Origin: Candidatus Baltobacteraceae bacterium
GTDB taxonomy: Bacteria; Vulcanimicrobiota; Vulcanimicrobiia; Vulcanimicrobiales; Vulcanimicrobiaceae
Direction of reading: 5' to 3'
Length of the DNA stretch: 33,186 nucleotides
Assembly (NCBI GenBank): GCA_036559195.1
Contig: DATBTN010000014.1
Location: 1 to 33,186, forward strand
Position numbers and translations under genes: made by a program. Positions 15,044 through 24,060 of the stretch are shown piece by piece (position 1 is the stretch's first letter; each line of letters opens with the position of its first letter). Below the pieces are notes generated by a model. That model was not told the origin of the DNA. It searched no databases and saw only the letters and a list, made by a program, of their open reading frames with translations.

Positions 15044-17413
15044 TCACGGATCGACGTTCACGGCGAGCCGGGTAGCGCGCTCGACGCGCGCGAGCGGCAA
15101 CACGAACTCGCGAATCGCGGAGCGCAGCCGCGCGCCGTCGTCGCCCTTGAACGCGATGCGAAAGCGCCATTCGTTGTTGAGCCGCGCGATCGGGTACGGC
15201 GCGGGACCCAGCACCTCACCGGCGCCCGTCGCTTCGAGCGTCCGCGCGTAGGTTTGCGCTTGCGCGAGCGCCGCGGGGCGCGAGCGCCCGATGATGCCGA
15301 GGTAGACGAGATCGCGTGCCGGCGGATATCCGAGTTCGCTCCGTTCGTCGAGTTCGCGCCGCGCGAAGCCGGCGTAATCGTGAGCGGCGGCATGGAGAAT
15401 CGCCGGGTGCGAGGCCGAGTACGTTTGCACGATCGCCTCGCCGGGCCGCGCACGGCCGCTGCGTCCGCAGACCTGGGTCACGAGATCGAAGGTGCGCTCC
15501 GACGCGCGAAACTCCGCCGCGTGCAAGCCGATATCGGCCGCAATCACGCCGACGAGCGTCACGGTCGGAAAATCCAAGCCCTTCGCGACCATCTGGGTGC
15601 CGACGAGCACGTCGCCGTCGTCGCCGAACGCATCGAGCAGCCGCGCGTGATCGCCGATGCGCGTCGTGGTGTCGCTATCCATCCGCACGACGCGCGCCGC
15701 GGGATAGAGGCGGGCAACTTCTTCCGCGACCTTCTCCGTGCCGACGCCGAACTCGCGGATCGTCCGCTGTTTGCAGACGGGGCACGCGGCCGGAATCGGC
15801 CGCTGCGCGTCGCAGTAGTGACAGCGCAGCAGTCCCTCGGAGCGATGCACCGTCAACGACACGCTGCAGCGTTCGCATTCGGGAACGTATCCGCACGCGC
15901 GACAGAGCATGAAGCCCGCGCTGCCGCGGCGGTTGACGAAGAGCACCACCTTTTCCTTACGTTCGAGCCGGTCGGCGAGCGCCTGCGCGAGCGGCGTGCT
16001 GAAGATCCGGCGATTCCCGGCCTCGAACTCGCGCGCCATATCGACGACGCGTACTGCGGGCAACGCCTGCCTGGTGGCGCGCTCGCGCAATTCGAGCAGT
16101 TCGATGCGGCCGTCGATTGCCCGTGCGTAGCTCTCGAGCGACGGCGTGGCGCTGCCGAGAACGAGTACGCCGCCTTCGATGCGCATGCGTTCGCGCGCGA
16201 CGCGCACGGCGTGGTAGCGCGGTGAGCTCTCCTGCTTGTACGTGCTCTCGTGCGCTTCGTCGACGACCAGCAACCGCACGTTTGAAAGCGGGGCGAAGAC
16301 CGCGCTGCGCGCGCCGACCACCACGTCGACGTCGCCGTTCGCGCACGCCTGCCACGCATCGTACCGTTCGCGCTCGGAGAGTGCCGAATGCAGGATGGCG
16401 ACGCGTTCCCCGAAGACGGTCTCGAATCGACGCGCCGTCTGCGGCGTGAGCGAAATCTCCGGCACGAGCACGATCGCGCGGCCGCCGCGCTCGACCACGT
16501 GCCGAATGGCCTCGATATACACGAACGTTTTTCCACTGCCGGTGATGCCGTGGAGCAGCGTCTCGTGAAACGCCCGCCGATCGAGATGCTCCACGAGGCG
16601 ATCGATCGCCGCGCGCTGCTCGCCCGTCGCCTGCAGATTGGCGGGTGCGAGTGGCCGCCGCGCCGAGGAGCGCGCGGGCGCCAGCTCTTCTTCTCCAATC
16701 GCGCCGGCTTTGATCGCGCGCGCGATGATGGCGGCGGAAAATCCGGCGAGCAGCGCGTCCGCGCGCGGCGCGCCCGGATTCGCGCGTACGAACTCGGCGA
16801 GCGCCAGCGCCTTCGGGCCCTTGATGGCGACCGTTCCCGGCTGCAGCACTTTGATGCGATACTCGTGGGTGCGCGGTTCCACGAACCGCCGTTCGCGCCG
16901 AAGCTCGCCGCTGCGCACGAGCGCGCTCAAATGGCGAAGCAACGTAGCGCGATCCCCCGTGCGGCGCGCGTCGGGATGACGCAGCAGCGCTTCGAGCCCG
17001 AACCCGTCGGCAAGTTCCTCCCAGATCAGCGAAACGAATCGACCCGGAACCGACGGATAGCGCTGCCGATTCGGTTGCGCTATCGTTCGCACGAAGGTAT
17101 CGAGCATGCGCGGAACCGCGCCCCCAAGCACCACCGCCGAAAGCGCCTCGCTCAGCGTGCAGACGTAGTGCTCCGAAACGAACGTTGCGAGCGCCAGGCC
17201 CGTTGGCGTAAACGCGCGCGGCGCTGTGCTGCGTTCGAGCACGGCGCGCAGCGGCGATTCGCTCTCGACGCTCTCCGGCTCGCAGAGCACGAAAGCCAGC
17301 ACTTCGCGCGAGCCGAGCGGTACTCGCACCACGTCGCCGACGTGCAGGTCCACATCGCGGGCATCGTAGCTAAGCGGAAGATCGAAGCGCGACGAGCGGA
17401 TCGTCGCCAGCAC
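15044..17413 (-). CDS. priA: Primosomal replication protein N' (DNA helicase)
   Basis: A 789-residue superfamily 2 helicase for replication restart at stalled forks. Walker A GITGSGKT is at 289-296, DEAH at 385-388 and SAT at 421-423. Eight Cys (504, 507, 513, 516, 531, 534, 544, 547) form the two zinc sites specific to PriA. The N-terminal DNA-binding domain begins at once. Start GTG 17413, 14 bp after aroB. It is somewhat longer than E. coli PriA (732 aa). Last gene of the aroC-aroK-aroB-priA transcript. Confidence 0.96.
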   Translation of the reverse strand: MLATIRSSRFDLPLSYDARDVDLHVGDVVRVPLGSREVLAFVLCEPESVESESPLRAVLERSTAPRAFTPTGLALATFVSEHYVCTLSEALSAVVLGGAVPRMLDTFVRTIAQPNRQRYPSVPGRFVSLIWEELADGFGLEALLRHPDARRTGDRATLLRHLSALVRSGELRRERRFVEPRTHEYRIKVLQPGTVAIKGPKALALAEFVRANPGAPRADALLAGFSAAIIARAIKAGAIGEEELAPARSSARRPLAPANLQATGEQRAAIDRLVEHLDRRAFHETLLHGITGSGKTFVYIEAIRHVVERGGRAIVLVPEISLTPQTARRFETVFGERVAILHSALSERERYDAWQACANGDVDVVVGARSAVFAPLSNVRLLVVDEAHESTYKQESSPRYHAVRVARERMRIEGGVLVLGSATPSLESYARAIDGRIELLELRERATRQALPAVRVVDMAREFEAGNRRIFSTPLAQALADRLERKEKVVLFVNRRGSAGFMLCRACGYVPECERCSVSLTVHRSEGLLRCHYCDAQRPIPAACPVCKQRTIREFGVGTEKVAEEVARLYPAARVVRMDSDTTTRIGDHARLLDAFGDDGDVLVGTQMVAKGLDFPTVTLVGVIAADIGLHAAEFRASERTFDLVTQVCGRSGRARPGEAIVQTYSASHPAILHAAAHDYAGFARRELDERSELGYPPARDLVYLGIIGRSRPAALAQAQTYARTLEATGAGEVLGPAPYPIARLNNEWRFRIAFKGDDGARLRSAIREFVLPLARVERATRLAVNVDP

Positions 17414-17427
17414 CTCGACGCGCCGGA

Positions 17428-18510
17428 CTAGTGGAATTCGCGCGCTCCGGGCAGCTGCGTGCAGCGAGCCAGAACGCCGCGAACCGTCGCGGGTGGCGCG
17501 AGCACGCCGTATTCTACGTCGCCGATCGCGTTGGGGACCACGAACCGCAGCGTTCCGTTACGCCGTTTTTTATCCGACGACATCGCAGCGAAGACGTCGT
17601 CCGGCAGCTCGCGCGTGCGCATCGGAAGGTTCAACAGCGCGAGCAGCGCTAAGACGCGCAGATGATCGTCTTCGCCGTAGCGGCCCAGTCGCATCGCGAG
17701 CAGGCCTGCCGCGCGCAGGCCGATCGCGACGCCGGCGCCGTGCGTGACGCGGTAGGCGCTCGCGCGCTCGATCGCGTGACCGAAGGTGTGTCCGAGATTG
17801 AGCGTTTCGCGCGCACCGCGCTCGGTTCGATCGTCGCTCACCACCATCGTTTTAACCTTGATGGCATCGTAGACCAGCGTCTCCCACGGCCATTTGTGGA
17901 ACGGGTGCGGCGCCAGCACTTCGAGCGCTTCGAACAGATCGTGCCCTTCGATCACACCGTGTTTGACGACTTCGGCCAGGCCCTCGCGCAGATTGCGATA
18001 CGGCAGCGTTCGCAGCGCACCGACGTCGGCAAAGACCGCCAACGGATCCGCAAAGGTGCCCGCAAGATTCTTGCCCGCGACGAGATCGACGCCGTTCTTG
18101 CCGCCGATCGCCGCATCGACCATGGCGACGAGCGAGGTTGCAACGTGCAGGTACGGAACCCCACGCATATAGACCGCCGCGGCGAAGCCGAAGAGATCGC
18201 TCGCAACGCCGCCGCCGACGCCCACGATCGTCGTCGTGCGATCGGCACCGGCGCGCACGAGCGCGTCGAGCACGTCTTCGAGCGTCGAGAGCCGCTTGCG
18301 TTTCTCACCGAGCGGAAACGCGAGCACGGCGATCCGCCCGGGAAGTCCGCGCGTGAGCGCCCGCGCGTAACTCGCGAGGTTCGCATCGCAGAGCACGATA
18401 CAGCGATCGATCGGTGCATCGCGAACGAACTCGCGTAACGACGCTCGGATCGACTCGCCAACGACGATCGGATAGCCCAAATCGTCGTTGACGAGGGTCG
18501 AATCGATCAC
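17428..18510 (-). CDS. aroB: 3-dehydroquinate synthase
   Basis: A 360-residue enzyme of the shikimate pathway converting DAHP to 3-dehydroquinate with NAD and a divalent metal. Visible hallmarks are VGVGGGVASDLFGFAAAVYMRG (NAD and phosphate binding), TSLVAMVDAAIGGKNGVDL, LREGLAEVVKHG with catalytic Lys/His, and metal-binding NLGHTFGHAIE. The start is GTG 18510, whose bases overlap the aroK stop (GTGA, 4 nt); a GTG at 18537 would add nine residues inside aroK. Consistent with translational coupling in the aro operon. Confidence 0.95.
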   Translation of the reverse strand: MIDSTLVNDDLGYPIVVGESIRASLREFVRDAPIDRCIVLCDANLASYARALTRGLPGRIAVLAFPLGEKRKRLSTLEDVLDALVRAGADRTTTIVGVGGGVASDLFGFAAAVYMRGVPYLHVATSLVAMVDAAIGGKNGVDLVAGKNLAGTFADPLAVFADVGALRTLPYRNLREGLAEVVKHGVIEGHDLFEALEVLAPHPFHKWPWETLVYDAIKVKTMVVSDDRTERGARETLNLGHTFGHAIERASAYRVTHGAGVAIGLRAAGLLAMRLGRYGEDDHLRVLALLALLNLPMRTRELPDDVFAAMSSDKKRRNGTLRFVVPNAIGDVEYGVLAPPATVRGVLARCTQLPGAREFH

Positions 18511-19031
18511 AGCTCGATGTTCTTTTTGTGGACCCACGTAACGATGTGGTCCACGATCTGCGCCGTGGTCATGTCGTCGGCTTCAACCACCAGATCGGCG
18601 TGCGCGTATTTTGGCAGGCGCGCGGCGTAGAGTTCCTTGATCTTCTGCAGCGACGGCGTCGGCCCCAGAAGCGGGCGAATGCGCGGGCTGCGACGCAGGC
18701 GTCCCACGATCTGTTCGGGCGGCACCTTGATGAAGACGCGGTAGGTGCGCTTCTTGAGCAGTTTGAGGTTATCGTCGTTCGTAACCGCCCCGCCGCCAAG
18801 CGCGATGACGCCCGGTTCCTCATCTTCGATGACGTGCTCGATCGCATCGTGCTCGTAGCGGCGAAACGCCGCCTCACCTTGCGCGTAAAAGATGTCGCTA
18901 ATCGCCCCTTGCCGCTCGACGACCAAGTCGTCGACATCGAAGAACGCGACTTTGAGTTTGCGCGCGAGCTTCTTGCCGATCGTGGACTTGCCTGCGGCCA
19001 TGAATCCAGTGAGCGCGATGTGTCTTCTCAT
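18507..19031 (-). CDS. aroK: Shikimate kinase
   Basis: A 174-residue kinase phosphorylating shikimate at O3. Walker A GFMAAGKST (9-17), the substrate Asp pair in FFDVDDLV, FRRYE with the substrate Arg, ALGGGAV (shikimate-binding glycines) and the LID segment RPLLG are all present. The ATG at 19031 overlaps the aroC stop by 4 nt, and its own stop overlaps the aroB start. Usual length for the family. Confidence 0.96.
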   Translation of the reverse strand: MRRHIALTGFMAAGKSTIGKKLARKLKVAFFDVDDLVVERQGAISDIFYAQGEAAFRRYEHDAIEHVIEDEEPGVIALGGGAVTNDDNLKLLKKRTYRVFIKVPPEQIVGRLRRSPRIRPLLGPTPSLQKIKELYAARLPKYAHADLVVEADDMTTAQIVDHIVTWVHKKNIEL

Positions 19032-20200
19032 GACCTCTCCTTCGATGCCATAGAACCGAATAACGCCAACGCGGCTTCGCTGCTGCGTCGCAGGTTCTCG
19101 CGCGTCTCCTCGATCGAATCGCCGCCGTACTTTTCGAGTACCGGTGCGACGAGCGCGAGCCGAACCATCGCCTCGCCCACGATGGCGGCGGCCGGCACCA
19201 CGCAGACATCGCTGCGAACGATGCTCGCCGGCGCGTCGGTCTGGGTGTGCAGGTTTACCGATGGCAGCGCCTTCATAAGGGTAGGAATCGGTTTGACCGA
19301 GACGCGCAGCACGATTGGCTGCCCGTTACTCATGCCGCCCTCGATGCCGCCCGCGCGATTGCTGCCCCGCACGATCTCGCCGCCGGCCAGGCCAAAGGTG
19401 TCGTGCGCCGCGGAGCCCGGCCGCGAGGCGACGTCGGCCCCGAGGCCGACCTCGACGGCCTTCACGGTCTGCATCGCCATCAGCGCGCCCGCAAGGAGTC
19501 CATCCAGGCGCTGGTCGGGCTGCCGGTTGCTGCCGATGCCGACCGGCATCCCATCGACGCGCACGATATATTGCCCGCCGAGCGTGTCGCCGGCGGCCTT
19601 CGCCTCGTCGATCGCCGCGATCATGCGCGCTTCCGCCGCCTGGTCGGCGCAGCGCACGTCGCTCGCCTCCACGTCGTCTTGCGAAAACTCGTCCACATCG
19701 GCTGCCTCGACCGCACCGATGCGGTGCACGTACGAGCGCGTCGTGATGCCGAGCGCATCGAGCAGCTGTCCGCAGATCGCGCCCAAGCAGACGCGCATCG
19801 CCGTCTCGCGCGCGCTCGCGCGTTCCAGAACATTGCGCAGGTCGGTCTGGCGGTATTTTAGCGCACCCGCGTAGTCGGCGTGGCCGGGGCGCGGATTGGT
19901 GAGCGGTTTGCCGGCGCCGGTGAGCGGATCCATCAGCGCGCGCACGTTCTCGAAATCCCGATTCCGAATGGCGACGGCGATGGGGGAGCCCAGCGTCTGC
20001 GAGCCGCGCACGCCGGCGAGAAACTCAACCTCGTCGCGCTCGATTTTCATGCGGCCGCCTCGGCCATAGCCGCCTTGCCGCCGCGCCAGCGTTTGATTGA
20101 TCGCCTCGGCATCGAGCGCCAAGCGCGCCGGGATGCCGTCGAGGATTCCGACGAGGGCCGGGCCGTGCGACTCGCCGGCCGTTAGATATCTGAACACCAC
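19028..20200 (-). CDS. aroC: Chorismate synthase
   Basis: A 390-residue FMN-dependent enzyme making chorismate from EPSP. Signatures are FRYLTAGESHGPALVGILDG at the N-terminus, RRQGGYGRGGRM, RPGHADYAGALKY, RNVLERASARETA and GGEIVRGSNRAGGIEGGMSNGQPI split over the conserved regions. The first two codons are both GTG (20200 and 20197), so the exact start is ambiguous by one residue; no strong Shine-Dalgarno was found. First gene of the aroC-aroK-aroB-priA unit; the upstream AT-rich region with TGTAAA repeats may hold its promoter. Confidence 0.96.
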   Translation of the reverse strand: MVFRYLTAGESHGPALVGILDGIPARLALDAEAINQTLARRQGGYGRGGRMKIERDEVEFLAGVRGSQTLGSPIAVAIRNRDFENVRALMDPLTGAGKPLTNPRPGHADYAGALKYRQTDLRNVLERASARETAMRVCLGAICGQLLDALGITTRSYVHRIGAVEAADVDEFSQDDVEASDVRCADQAAEARMIAAIDEAKAAGDTLGGQYIVRVDGMPVGIGSNRQPDQRLDGLLAGALMAMQTVKAVEVGLGADVASRPGSAAHDTFGLAGGEIVRGSNRAGGIEGGMSNGQPIVLRVSVKPIPTLMKALPSVNLHTQTDAPASIVRSDVCVVPAAAIVGEAMVRLALVAPVLEKYGGDSIEETRENLRRSSEAALALFGSMASKERS

Positions 20201-20338
20201 GTAGGTTTAAACTCGCGCCATGCCGCGGCCTTTTGTAAACCTTATGTAAAATAACGATTATGTCTTACGCCGAACGCGCGGGTTTCGATACGATACGCGC
20301 GGCCCAACAACTCCCATCCATGGAAGGATCTGACGTTC
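20201..20338. promoter_or_regulatory. AT-rich divergent intergenic region
   Basis: Separates aroC (minus) from the small secreted protein (plus). It holds a TTTAAAC box (20206-20212) and two direct TGTAAA repeats (20234-20239 and 20245-20250) spaced 11 bp apart, one helical turn. Base composition is clearly AT-rich against the surroundings. No confident -35/-10 pair. Confidence 0.35.
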
Positions 20339-20617
20339 GTGCGCAACGCGCTGGCAATCACCGCCCTCCTCGCCGCAACCCTCGCCCCCATCGCCGCCCT
20401 GGCGAACACGGTCGACGCATCGCTTATCCCCGACGGCACCTACACGGTCAAAGTCGAAAAAGTTCAGGATAACGCGCACATCACCGTCAAGATGGACAAC
20501 GGCATCGAAACCACGCTCGCGGCCCGCCCCGGCGTAAGCTTCGGCAAAGTTAAAAGCAACGACACCGTAAAACTCTCGGTCGTCGGCGGCAAAGTCCCCG
20601 TCTACATCGTAGAGTAA
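20339..20617 (+). CDS. Small exported protein, unknown function
   Basis: A 92-residue protein with a signal peptide (RNALAITALLAATLAPIAALA, likely cleavage after ALA at about 22). The mature ~70 residues are beta-rich with alternating charged and hydrophobic residues (DGTYTVKVEKVQD, ITVKMDNGIETTL, VKLSVVGGKVPVYIVE), resembling a small OB- or SH3-like barrel, though no family is recognised. GTG 20339 follows GGAAGGA by about 10 nt. It stands alone between aroC and the dispersed repeat. Confidence 0.7.
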   Translation: MRNALAITALLAATLAPIAALANTVDASLIPDGTYTVKVEKVQDNAHITVKMDNGIETTLAARPGVSFGKVKSNDTVKLSVVGGKVPVYIVE

Positions 20618-20650
20618 CCCGCCCAAAGCAGAAGGCTCCGCCAAAAACAT

Positions 20651-20705
20651 TGTCATCCTGAGCTTGTCGAAGGACGGAGCTCGTCGAAGGACGGAGCTTG
20701 TCGAA
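20651..20705 (+). repeat. Dispersed repeat, copy 2 (inverted)
   Basis: Reverse complement of the element at 7529-7588: cap tgtcatcct (20651-20659), then gagcttgtcgaaggacg at 20660, a variant at 20677 and a partial third unit ending about 20705. It lies in the 93-bp gap between the small secreted protein and the small membrane protein. Confidence 0.75.
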
Positions 20706-20710
20706 CCTCC

Positions 20711-20920
20711 CTACTCGATCGTTTGCGAACGTCTTCCAAACGCGGACCGGTTGCGGTATGCCATCGCCGCGGCTGCAACCGACAACAGGATCGGCGGGAC
20801 GAGCGAATCCGCTTGGCTATTATGGCCCGTAGCGAGCCACAACATCCATGCGGCTACTGCAACGACCAGCATGATGAGGGTGTACAGCCTGCCCCGTGAC
20901 CGAGGAACGTCGCCATTCAT
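20711..20920 (-). CDS. Small two-helix membrane protein, unknown
   Basis: About 69 residues from ATG 20920 (TTG 20941 possible). There are two predicted transmembrane helices (LYTLIMLVVAVAAWMLWLA and LVPPILLSVAAAAMAYR) with a short loop and a basic C-terminus. No family recognised, and the Shine-Dalgarno is weak, so it is less certain than its neighbours. It sits immediately downstream of the secretin gene on the same strand; the gap is about 45 bp, so it could be the last gene of the pilus operon. Confidence 0.5.
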   Translation of the reverse strand: MNGDVPRSRGRLYTLIMLVVAVAAWMLWLATGHNSQADSLVPPILLSVAAAAMAYRNRSAFGRRSQTIE

Positions 20921-20965
20921 GATCGACGCAATTCGGCGCAACGGGTCCGTTGCCTGGGTTCTGTT

Positions 20966-22357
20966 TTAGCGTATCGATGTGGGCGGCGGTGTATCGGGAT
21001 ACAACACGTGCGGCGTGATGAGGAATACCACTTCATCGCGTTCGTGGGTCTTCTGCCTGTTCTGGAAGATCTTGCCGAAGACCGGAATGTTTGCTAGGCC
21101 GGGCAGCTTGGTAATCGTTTCCGAATCGATGTCGCGTAACAGGCCGCCGAGCACGATCGTTTCGTTGTCTTTTACGCGCAGCGTCGAATCGACTTTGCGA
21201 TTTGCGAGTACGGGGTAGCCGCCAACAAAGGTTTGAATCGCGCTGTACTCGGGGTGCATTTCCGCAGTTACGCTGCCGTCGGAACCAATCGTCGGAGTCA
21301 GCCGCAGCTTCACTCCGACGTCGACGAACTGGACCTGCTGGCCGCCCAAGCGGGCGTCGTAATAGACCACCGGGTACGTCTGGCCGATGAGCAGGTCGGC
21401 CTCTTTGTTATTGAGCGTGACGAGTTTCGGCGTGGCGAGAATCTGCGCGTGACCCGAGCTCACCATGGCGTTGAGTCGCGCATTAATCGCAACCGAATTC
21501 TTTGCAAACGCATAGGTTGCGGCGCCGGAGATCGGCTGGCCGCTCAGATCGTATCCTCCAAATTCGAAGCCGACATCGCTTTGATCGTTGACGGGTTGAA
21601 GATCGGCAACCCGAACCTCGAACATCACTTGCGGGCTTGGAACGTCGAGGCTCTTGATAAAACTTTGCGCGTTCTCTTGAACTTCGGCATTACCGCTAAC
21701 GACGATCGCGTTCTGCCCGTCGTCGGCGACGTACGACCCGTCCGGCAACACGCCCTTGAGTTCGGGCGCGACGAGGCTCGGTCGCAGATAGCGTAAACGG
21801 TAGGCTCGAGCCAACCCTCCGGAGCCGCCGGGAGCATATCCCGGTGCGTCCAAAGCGCGGACCAAGCGGCGCGCCCGGGCCACGGTCGTTGCATCGCCGC
21901 TCACGATCACGGCGCTCGTCCGTTTGTCTGAAACGATGACGGTTCCCGCCGTTAGCCCATGCGTAAGTTCCTTGGCTACATCGTCCGGCGAAGCGTGCGC
22001 GAGAGAAAGCACGGCGGTCTGCGCGCTGCGAGGATCGTTTGCATCGCCGTAACGACGGTTCATCGATTCGCTGCTTCCGACGATTAGAATGGCTCCGTCG
22101 CGACGAACCTGCAAGTCGTGGGAGTTCACGATCGCGTCGAGCGCTTCGTCGAACGTGACCGCGTGGAGGTGCAGCGTGACCTTATCGGGCTTGAGCGATG
22201 CATCGGCAACGAGGTTTTTCCCCGATTCGGAAGCCAGCAAGGCGATGACGTCAGACAAGTCGGCATCGTGAACGTCCACGTTGAGCAGTTGCGACGCACG
22301 TACCGGAGCGGCGAGCAGCAGCCCCAAAAATAGTGCGAGCAGAATTCTTCGATTCAC
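20966..22357 (-). CDS. pilQ: Type IV pilus secretin (PilQ-like)
   Basis: A 463-residue outer-membrane channel subunit. Signal peptide (1-21, ending VRA), then an N0/STN domain (LLNVDVHDADLSDVIALLA), two N1-type domains (ending SAVIVSGDATTV and NAIVVSGNAEV), and the secretin core from about 250 (MFEVRVADL, ILATPKLVTLNNKEADLLIG, VDVGVKLRLTPTI, VLANRKVDSTLRVKDNETIVLGGL, FLITPHVLY). It is short: no AMIN domains and no obvious long tail. The start is GTG 22357, overlapping the pilP-like stop by 4 nt. Its presence is the best evidence for an outer membrane. A T2SS GspD is the alternative, but the context is type IV pilus. Confidence 0.93.
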   Translation of the reverse strand: MNRRILLALFLGLLLAAPVRASQLLNVDVHDADLSDVIALLASESGKNLVADASLKPDKVTLHLHAVTFDEALDAIVNSHDLQVRRDGAILIVGSSESMNRRYGDANDPRSAQTAVLSLAHASPDDVAKELTHGLTAGTVIVSDKRTSAVIVSGDATTVARARRLVRALDAPGYAPGGSGGLARAYRLRYLRPSLVAPELKGVLPDGSYVADDGQNAIVVSGNAEVQENAQSFIKSLDVPSPQVMFEVRVADLQPVNDQSDVGFEFGGYDLSGQPISGAATYAFAKNSVAINARLNAMVSSGHAQILATPKLVTLNNKEADLLIGQTYPVVYYDARLGGQQVQFVDVGVKLRLTPTIGSDGSVTAEMHPEYSAIQTFVGGYPVLANRKVDSTLRVKDNETIVLGGLLRDIDSETITKLPGLANIPVFGKIFQNRQKTHERDEVVFLITPHVLYPDTPPPTSIR

Positions 22358-22893
22358 GGCGTGGCCGATTCGAGTGGATAGATCTGCCCGCTCGACAACT
22401 CGACGCCAAACGCGTCAATCCGCCGGACCTTCGCACCGTCGATCGTATCGCCGGCGGCGACAACGCGAGTCGTGCCGTCGGCGTCGATTAGCGCGCGCGA
22501 GCGCTCGCCGGTCACGACCGCTCGCACCACGATCGCGCCCGAACCGAGAACCCCAAACTGTGGCAGGGCCATTTCCGTCGCACCGCGATTTGCCGGCAGC
22601 GCAAAAGCCGTCGTCGGAATAGTCGGGAGATTGGGATCGCCAGGGGGGCTCGCCGGAGGCGTGCTTACCGCGACGTCCGCTACGAACGGGTCGCGCCGTA
22701 CGGCTATCTCCCCTCGCACGTGCGTCGGAAGCACCGGGGGAGCCATGAGTCCGCTCCCAAACGCACCGCGCTCGCGGCCGATCTCGATTGACGTCTGTCC
22801 GGCTAGCGGCGCGAGCAACAGCGAGGTAGCGCAAAGCAAGACCGCGGCGCGAACGAGCCGCGCGCGTTGGCACTCATCGATTGAGCCGAGCAT
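22354..22893 (-). CDS. PilP/GspC-like pilus assembly protein
   Basis: About 179 residues from ATG 22893, which has GGAGG 6 nt upstream. A single N-terminal helix or signal (LVRAAVLLCATSLLLAPLAG) is followed by a Pro-rich linker with RRDPF, a PilP hallmark, and a C-terminal HR-like beta domain (IVVRAVVTGERSRALIDADG, TRVVAAGDTIDGAKVRRI, VELSSGQIYPL). PilP normally is a lipoprotein linking PilN/O to the secretin; no lipobox Cys lies at the end of this signal. The start overlaps pilO by 20 bp, and the stop overlaps pilQ by 4 nt. Assigned by domain pattern and position. Confidence 0.8.
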   Translation of the reverse strand: MLGSIDECQRARLVRAAVLLCATSLLLAPLAGQTSIEIGRERGAFGSGLMAPPVLPTHVRGEIAVRRDPFVADVAVSTPPASPPGDPNLPTIPTTAFALPANRGATEMALPQFGVLGSGAIVVRAVVTGERSRALIDADGTTRVVAAGDTIDGAKVRRIDAFGVELSSGQIYPLESATP

Positions 22894-23503
22894 CAGAAAC
22901 CTCCGAACGTCTTGGCGGGGCGGCAAGGCGGTAGAGCGTTGCGTGAACGGTAGCCTCCAACTCGGGTGTGGATCCTACTGCATCCGCTGCCTGGTTGCCG
23001 AGCGCGAGCTGCGTGTCTGAAATGAAGAGCAGCACTCCGTGGTGCGATAGCTCCTCGATGCAATGTAAGAGATCTCGAAAGCGCCCACGCAGGCGGATCT
23101 CGACGTCGCTGCCGACGAGCGGCGGCGGCGGCTCCGATGCGTCGGATGCCGGGCGGGGTGCATCGCCTGCGGGCGCAACCGAAATGGCGTGCGCGTGGTA
23201 TCGGGCAGCGACCTCGGCGACGGATACCAGGAGGGCGGCGGTGCCGGCGGCTTGCGCGCGCGCCGGCCGGGCCCGCGCGATGTCGGTCTCAACACGGCTT
23301 TCGATGTGCCGCAAACGAACCGCTTGGTCGATAATTCGCTCGTTTGCGCTCGCGCGTTCGTAGAGCCCCTGCGCCGCTTCGCCGGCAGCATCCACCGCCC
23401 GTTGGTAACGAACGCCTAACGGGTAGTAACCTGCGAGCAACACGAGGCCGGCGCAGAGCCACACAAACCGAGCGCTTTGCGTCACGTCTATCGATGGTTT
23501 CAC
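22874..23503 (-). CDS. pilO: Type IV pilus inner-membrane protein PilO-like
   Basis: A 209-residue protein starting at GTG 23503, whose GTGA overlaps the pilN stop; longer open frame upstream (to 23929) is a shadow of pilN. One transmembrane helix (FVWLCAGLVLLAGYYPLGV, about 13-31), a coiled coil (AAGEAAQGLYERASANERII) and a C-terminal ferredoxin-like domain (SDVEIRLRGRFRDLLHCIEEL, LLFISDTQLALG) form the PilO layout. It pairs with PilN in the alignment subcomplex. Sequence identity is low in this family, so position supports the call. Confidence 0.85.
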   Translation of the reverse strand: MKPSIDVTQSARFVWLCAGLVLLAGYYPLGVRYQRAVDAAGEAAQGLYERASANERIIDQAVRLRHIESRVETDIARARPARAQAAGTAALLVSVAEVAARYHAHAISVAPAGDAPRPASDASEPPPPLVGSDVEIRLRGRFRDLLHCIEELSHHGVLLFISDTQLALGNQAADAVGSTPELEATVHATLYRLAAPPRRSEVSDARLNR

Positions 23504-24060
23504 GGACGTACGCCATCGAGATGCACCCGGTAGCGGATCTCGCCGTCTCCATCTGCTTGCGAAACGCTCGATGCTTCGAGTAACGTGGGATTTTGCAGAA
23601 GCGCGCTCTTTGCGAGTCCGCCGATCGTACGGCCGACGACCGTGAAGTCCCGCGCTCTCCCTTCGATCGCAATTCCGCCGGCGTCGCGAGAAATCGACGT
23701 CAGCCACGCGTGCGGCGGCAACCGGTTGGCGATCTCGGCCAGGCGGCTCGCATCGTCGTTGCCGGAGCGTTCGATCGTTGCGATTTGGCTGTCGAGAGCC
23801 ACCATTCGCTGCAAGCGATCGTAAGCAACCTTCGTTCGGGCGAGCTCGATGACGCTGCGATCGAAACGCGTTTGATAGCGCGACTCGACCTCGTCGGCCT
23901 GGCGCAAACGATACGATTCGATCCCCCACGTGCCCGTCAAAACGACGAGCGCTCCGGCCAAACCGAGTATCGCATTCTGCACCGCACCCGGGATGCGCAT
24001 TTCGAGAACACGACGCACGTACGCCGGACGCGGATCGTGCAGGAAATCAAATTGGATCAC
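23500..24060 (-). CDS. pilN: Type IV pilus inner-membrane protein PilN-like
   Basis: A 186-residue protein beginning IQFDFLHDPRP after GTG 24060 (GTGA overlap with pilM). The short cytoplasmic N-terminal motif (normally INLLP-like) binds PilM. A single helix (NAILGLAGALVVLTGTW) follows, then a coiled coil and a C-terminal PilN domain with RLPPHAWLTSISRDAGGIAIEGRA, a strong family match. An upstream extension to 24102 lies within pilM and was rejected. Confidence 0.9.
   Translation of the reverse strand: MIQFDFLHDPRPAYVRRVLEMRIPGAVQNAILGLAGALVVLTGTWGIESYRLRQADEVESRYQTRFDRSVIELARTKVAYDRLQRMVALDSQIATIERSGNDDASRLAEIANRLPPHAWLTSISRDAGGIAIEGRARDFTVVGRTIGGLAKSALLQNPTLLEASSVSQADGDGEIRYRVHLDGVRP

Noticed and set aside
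16388-17431. Open frame (347 codons) opposite priA
   Set aside because: Antisense to PriA with all motifs intact on the other strand; Arg-rich composition without domains.
18528-19874. Long open frame (448 codons) opposite aroK and aroC
   Set aside because: It is antisense to two unmistakable genes and its translation is low-complexity Arg/Ser/Ala-rich without domain motifs; a shadow of GC-rich coding sequence.
22874-23929. A 351-codon version of PilO
   Set aside because: The first ~142 codons are antisense-like shadow of pilN in another frame; the GTGA at 23500-23503 is the better start.
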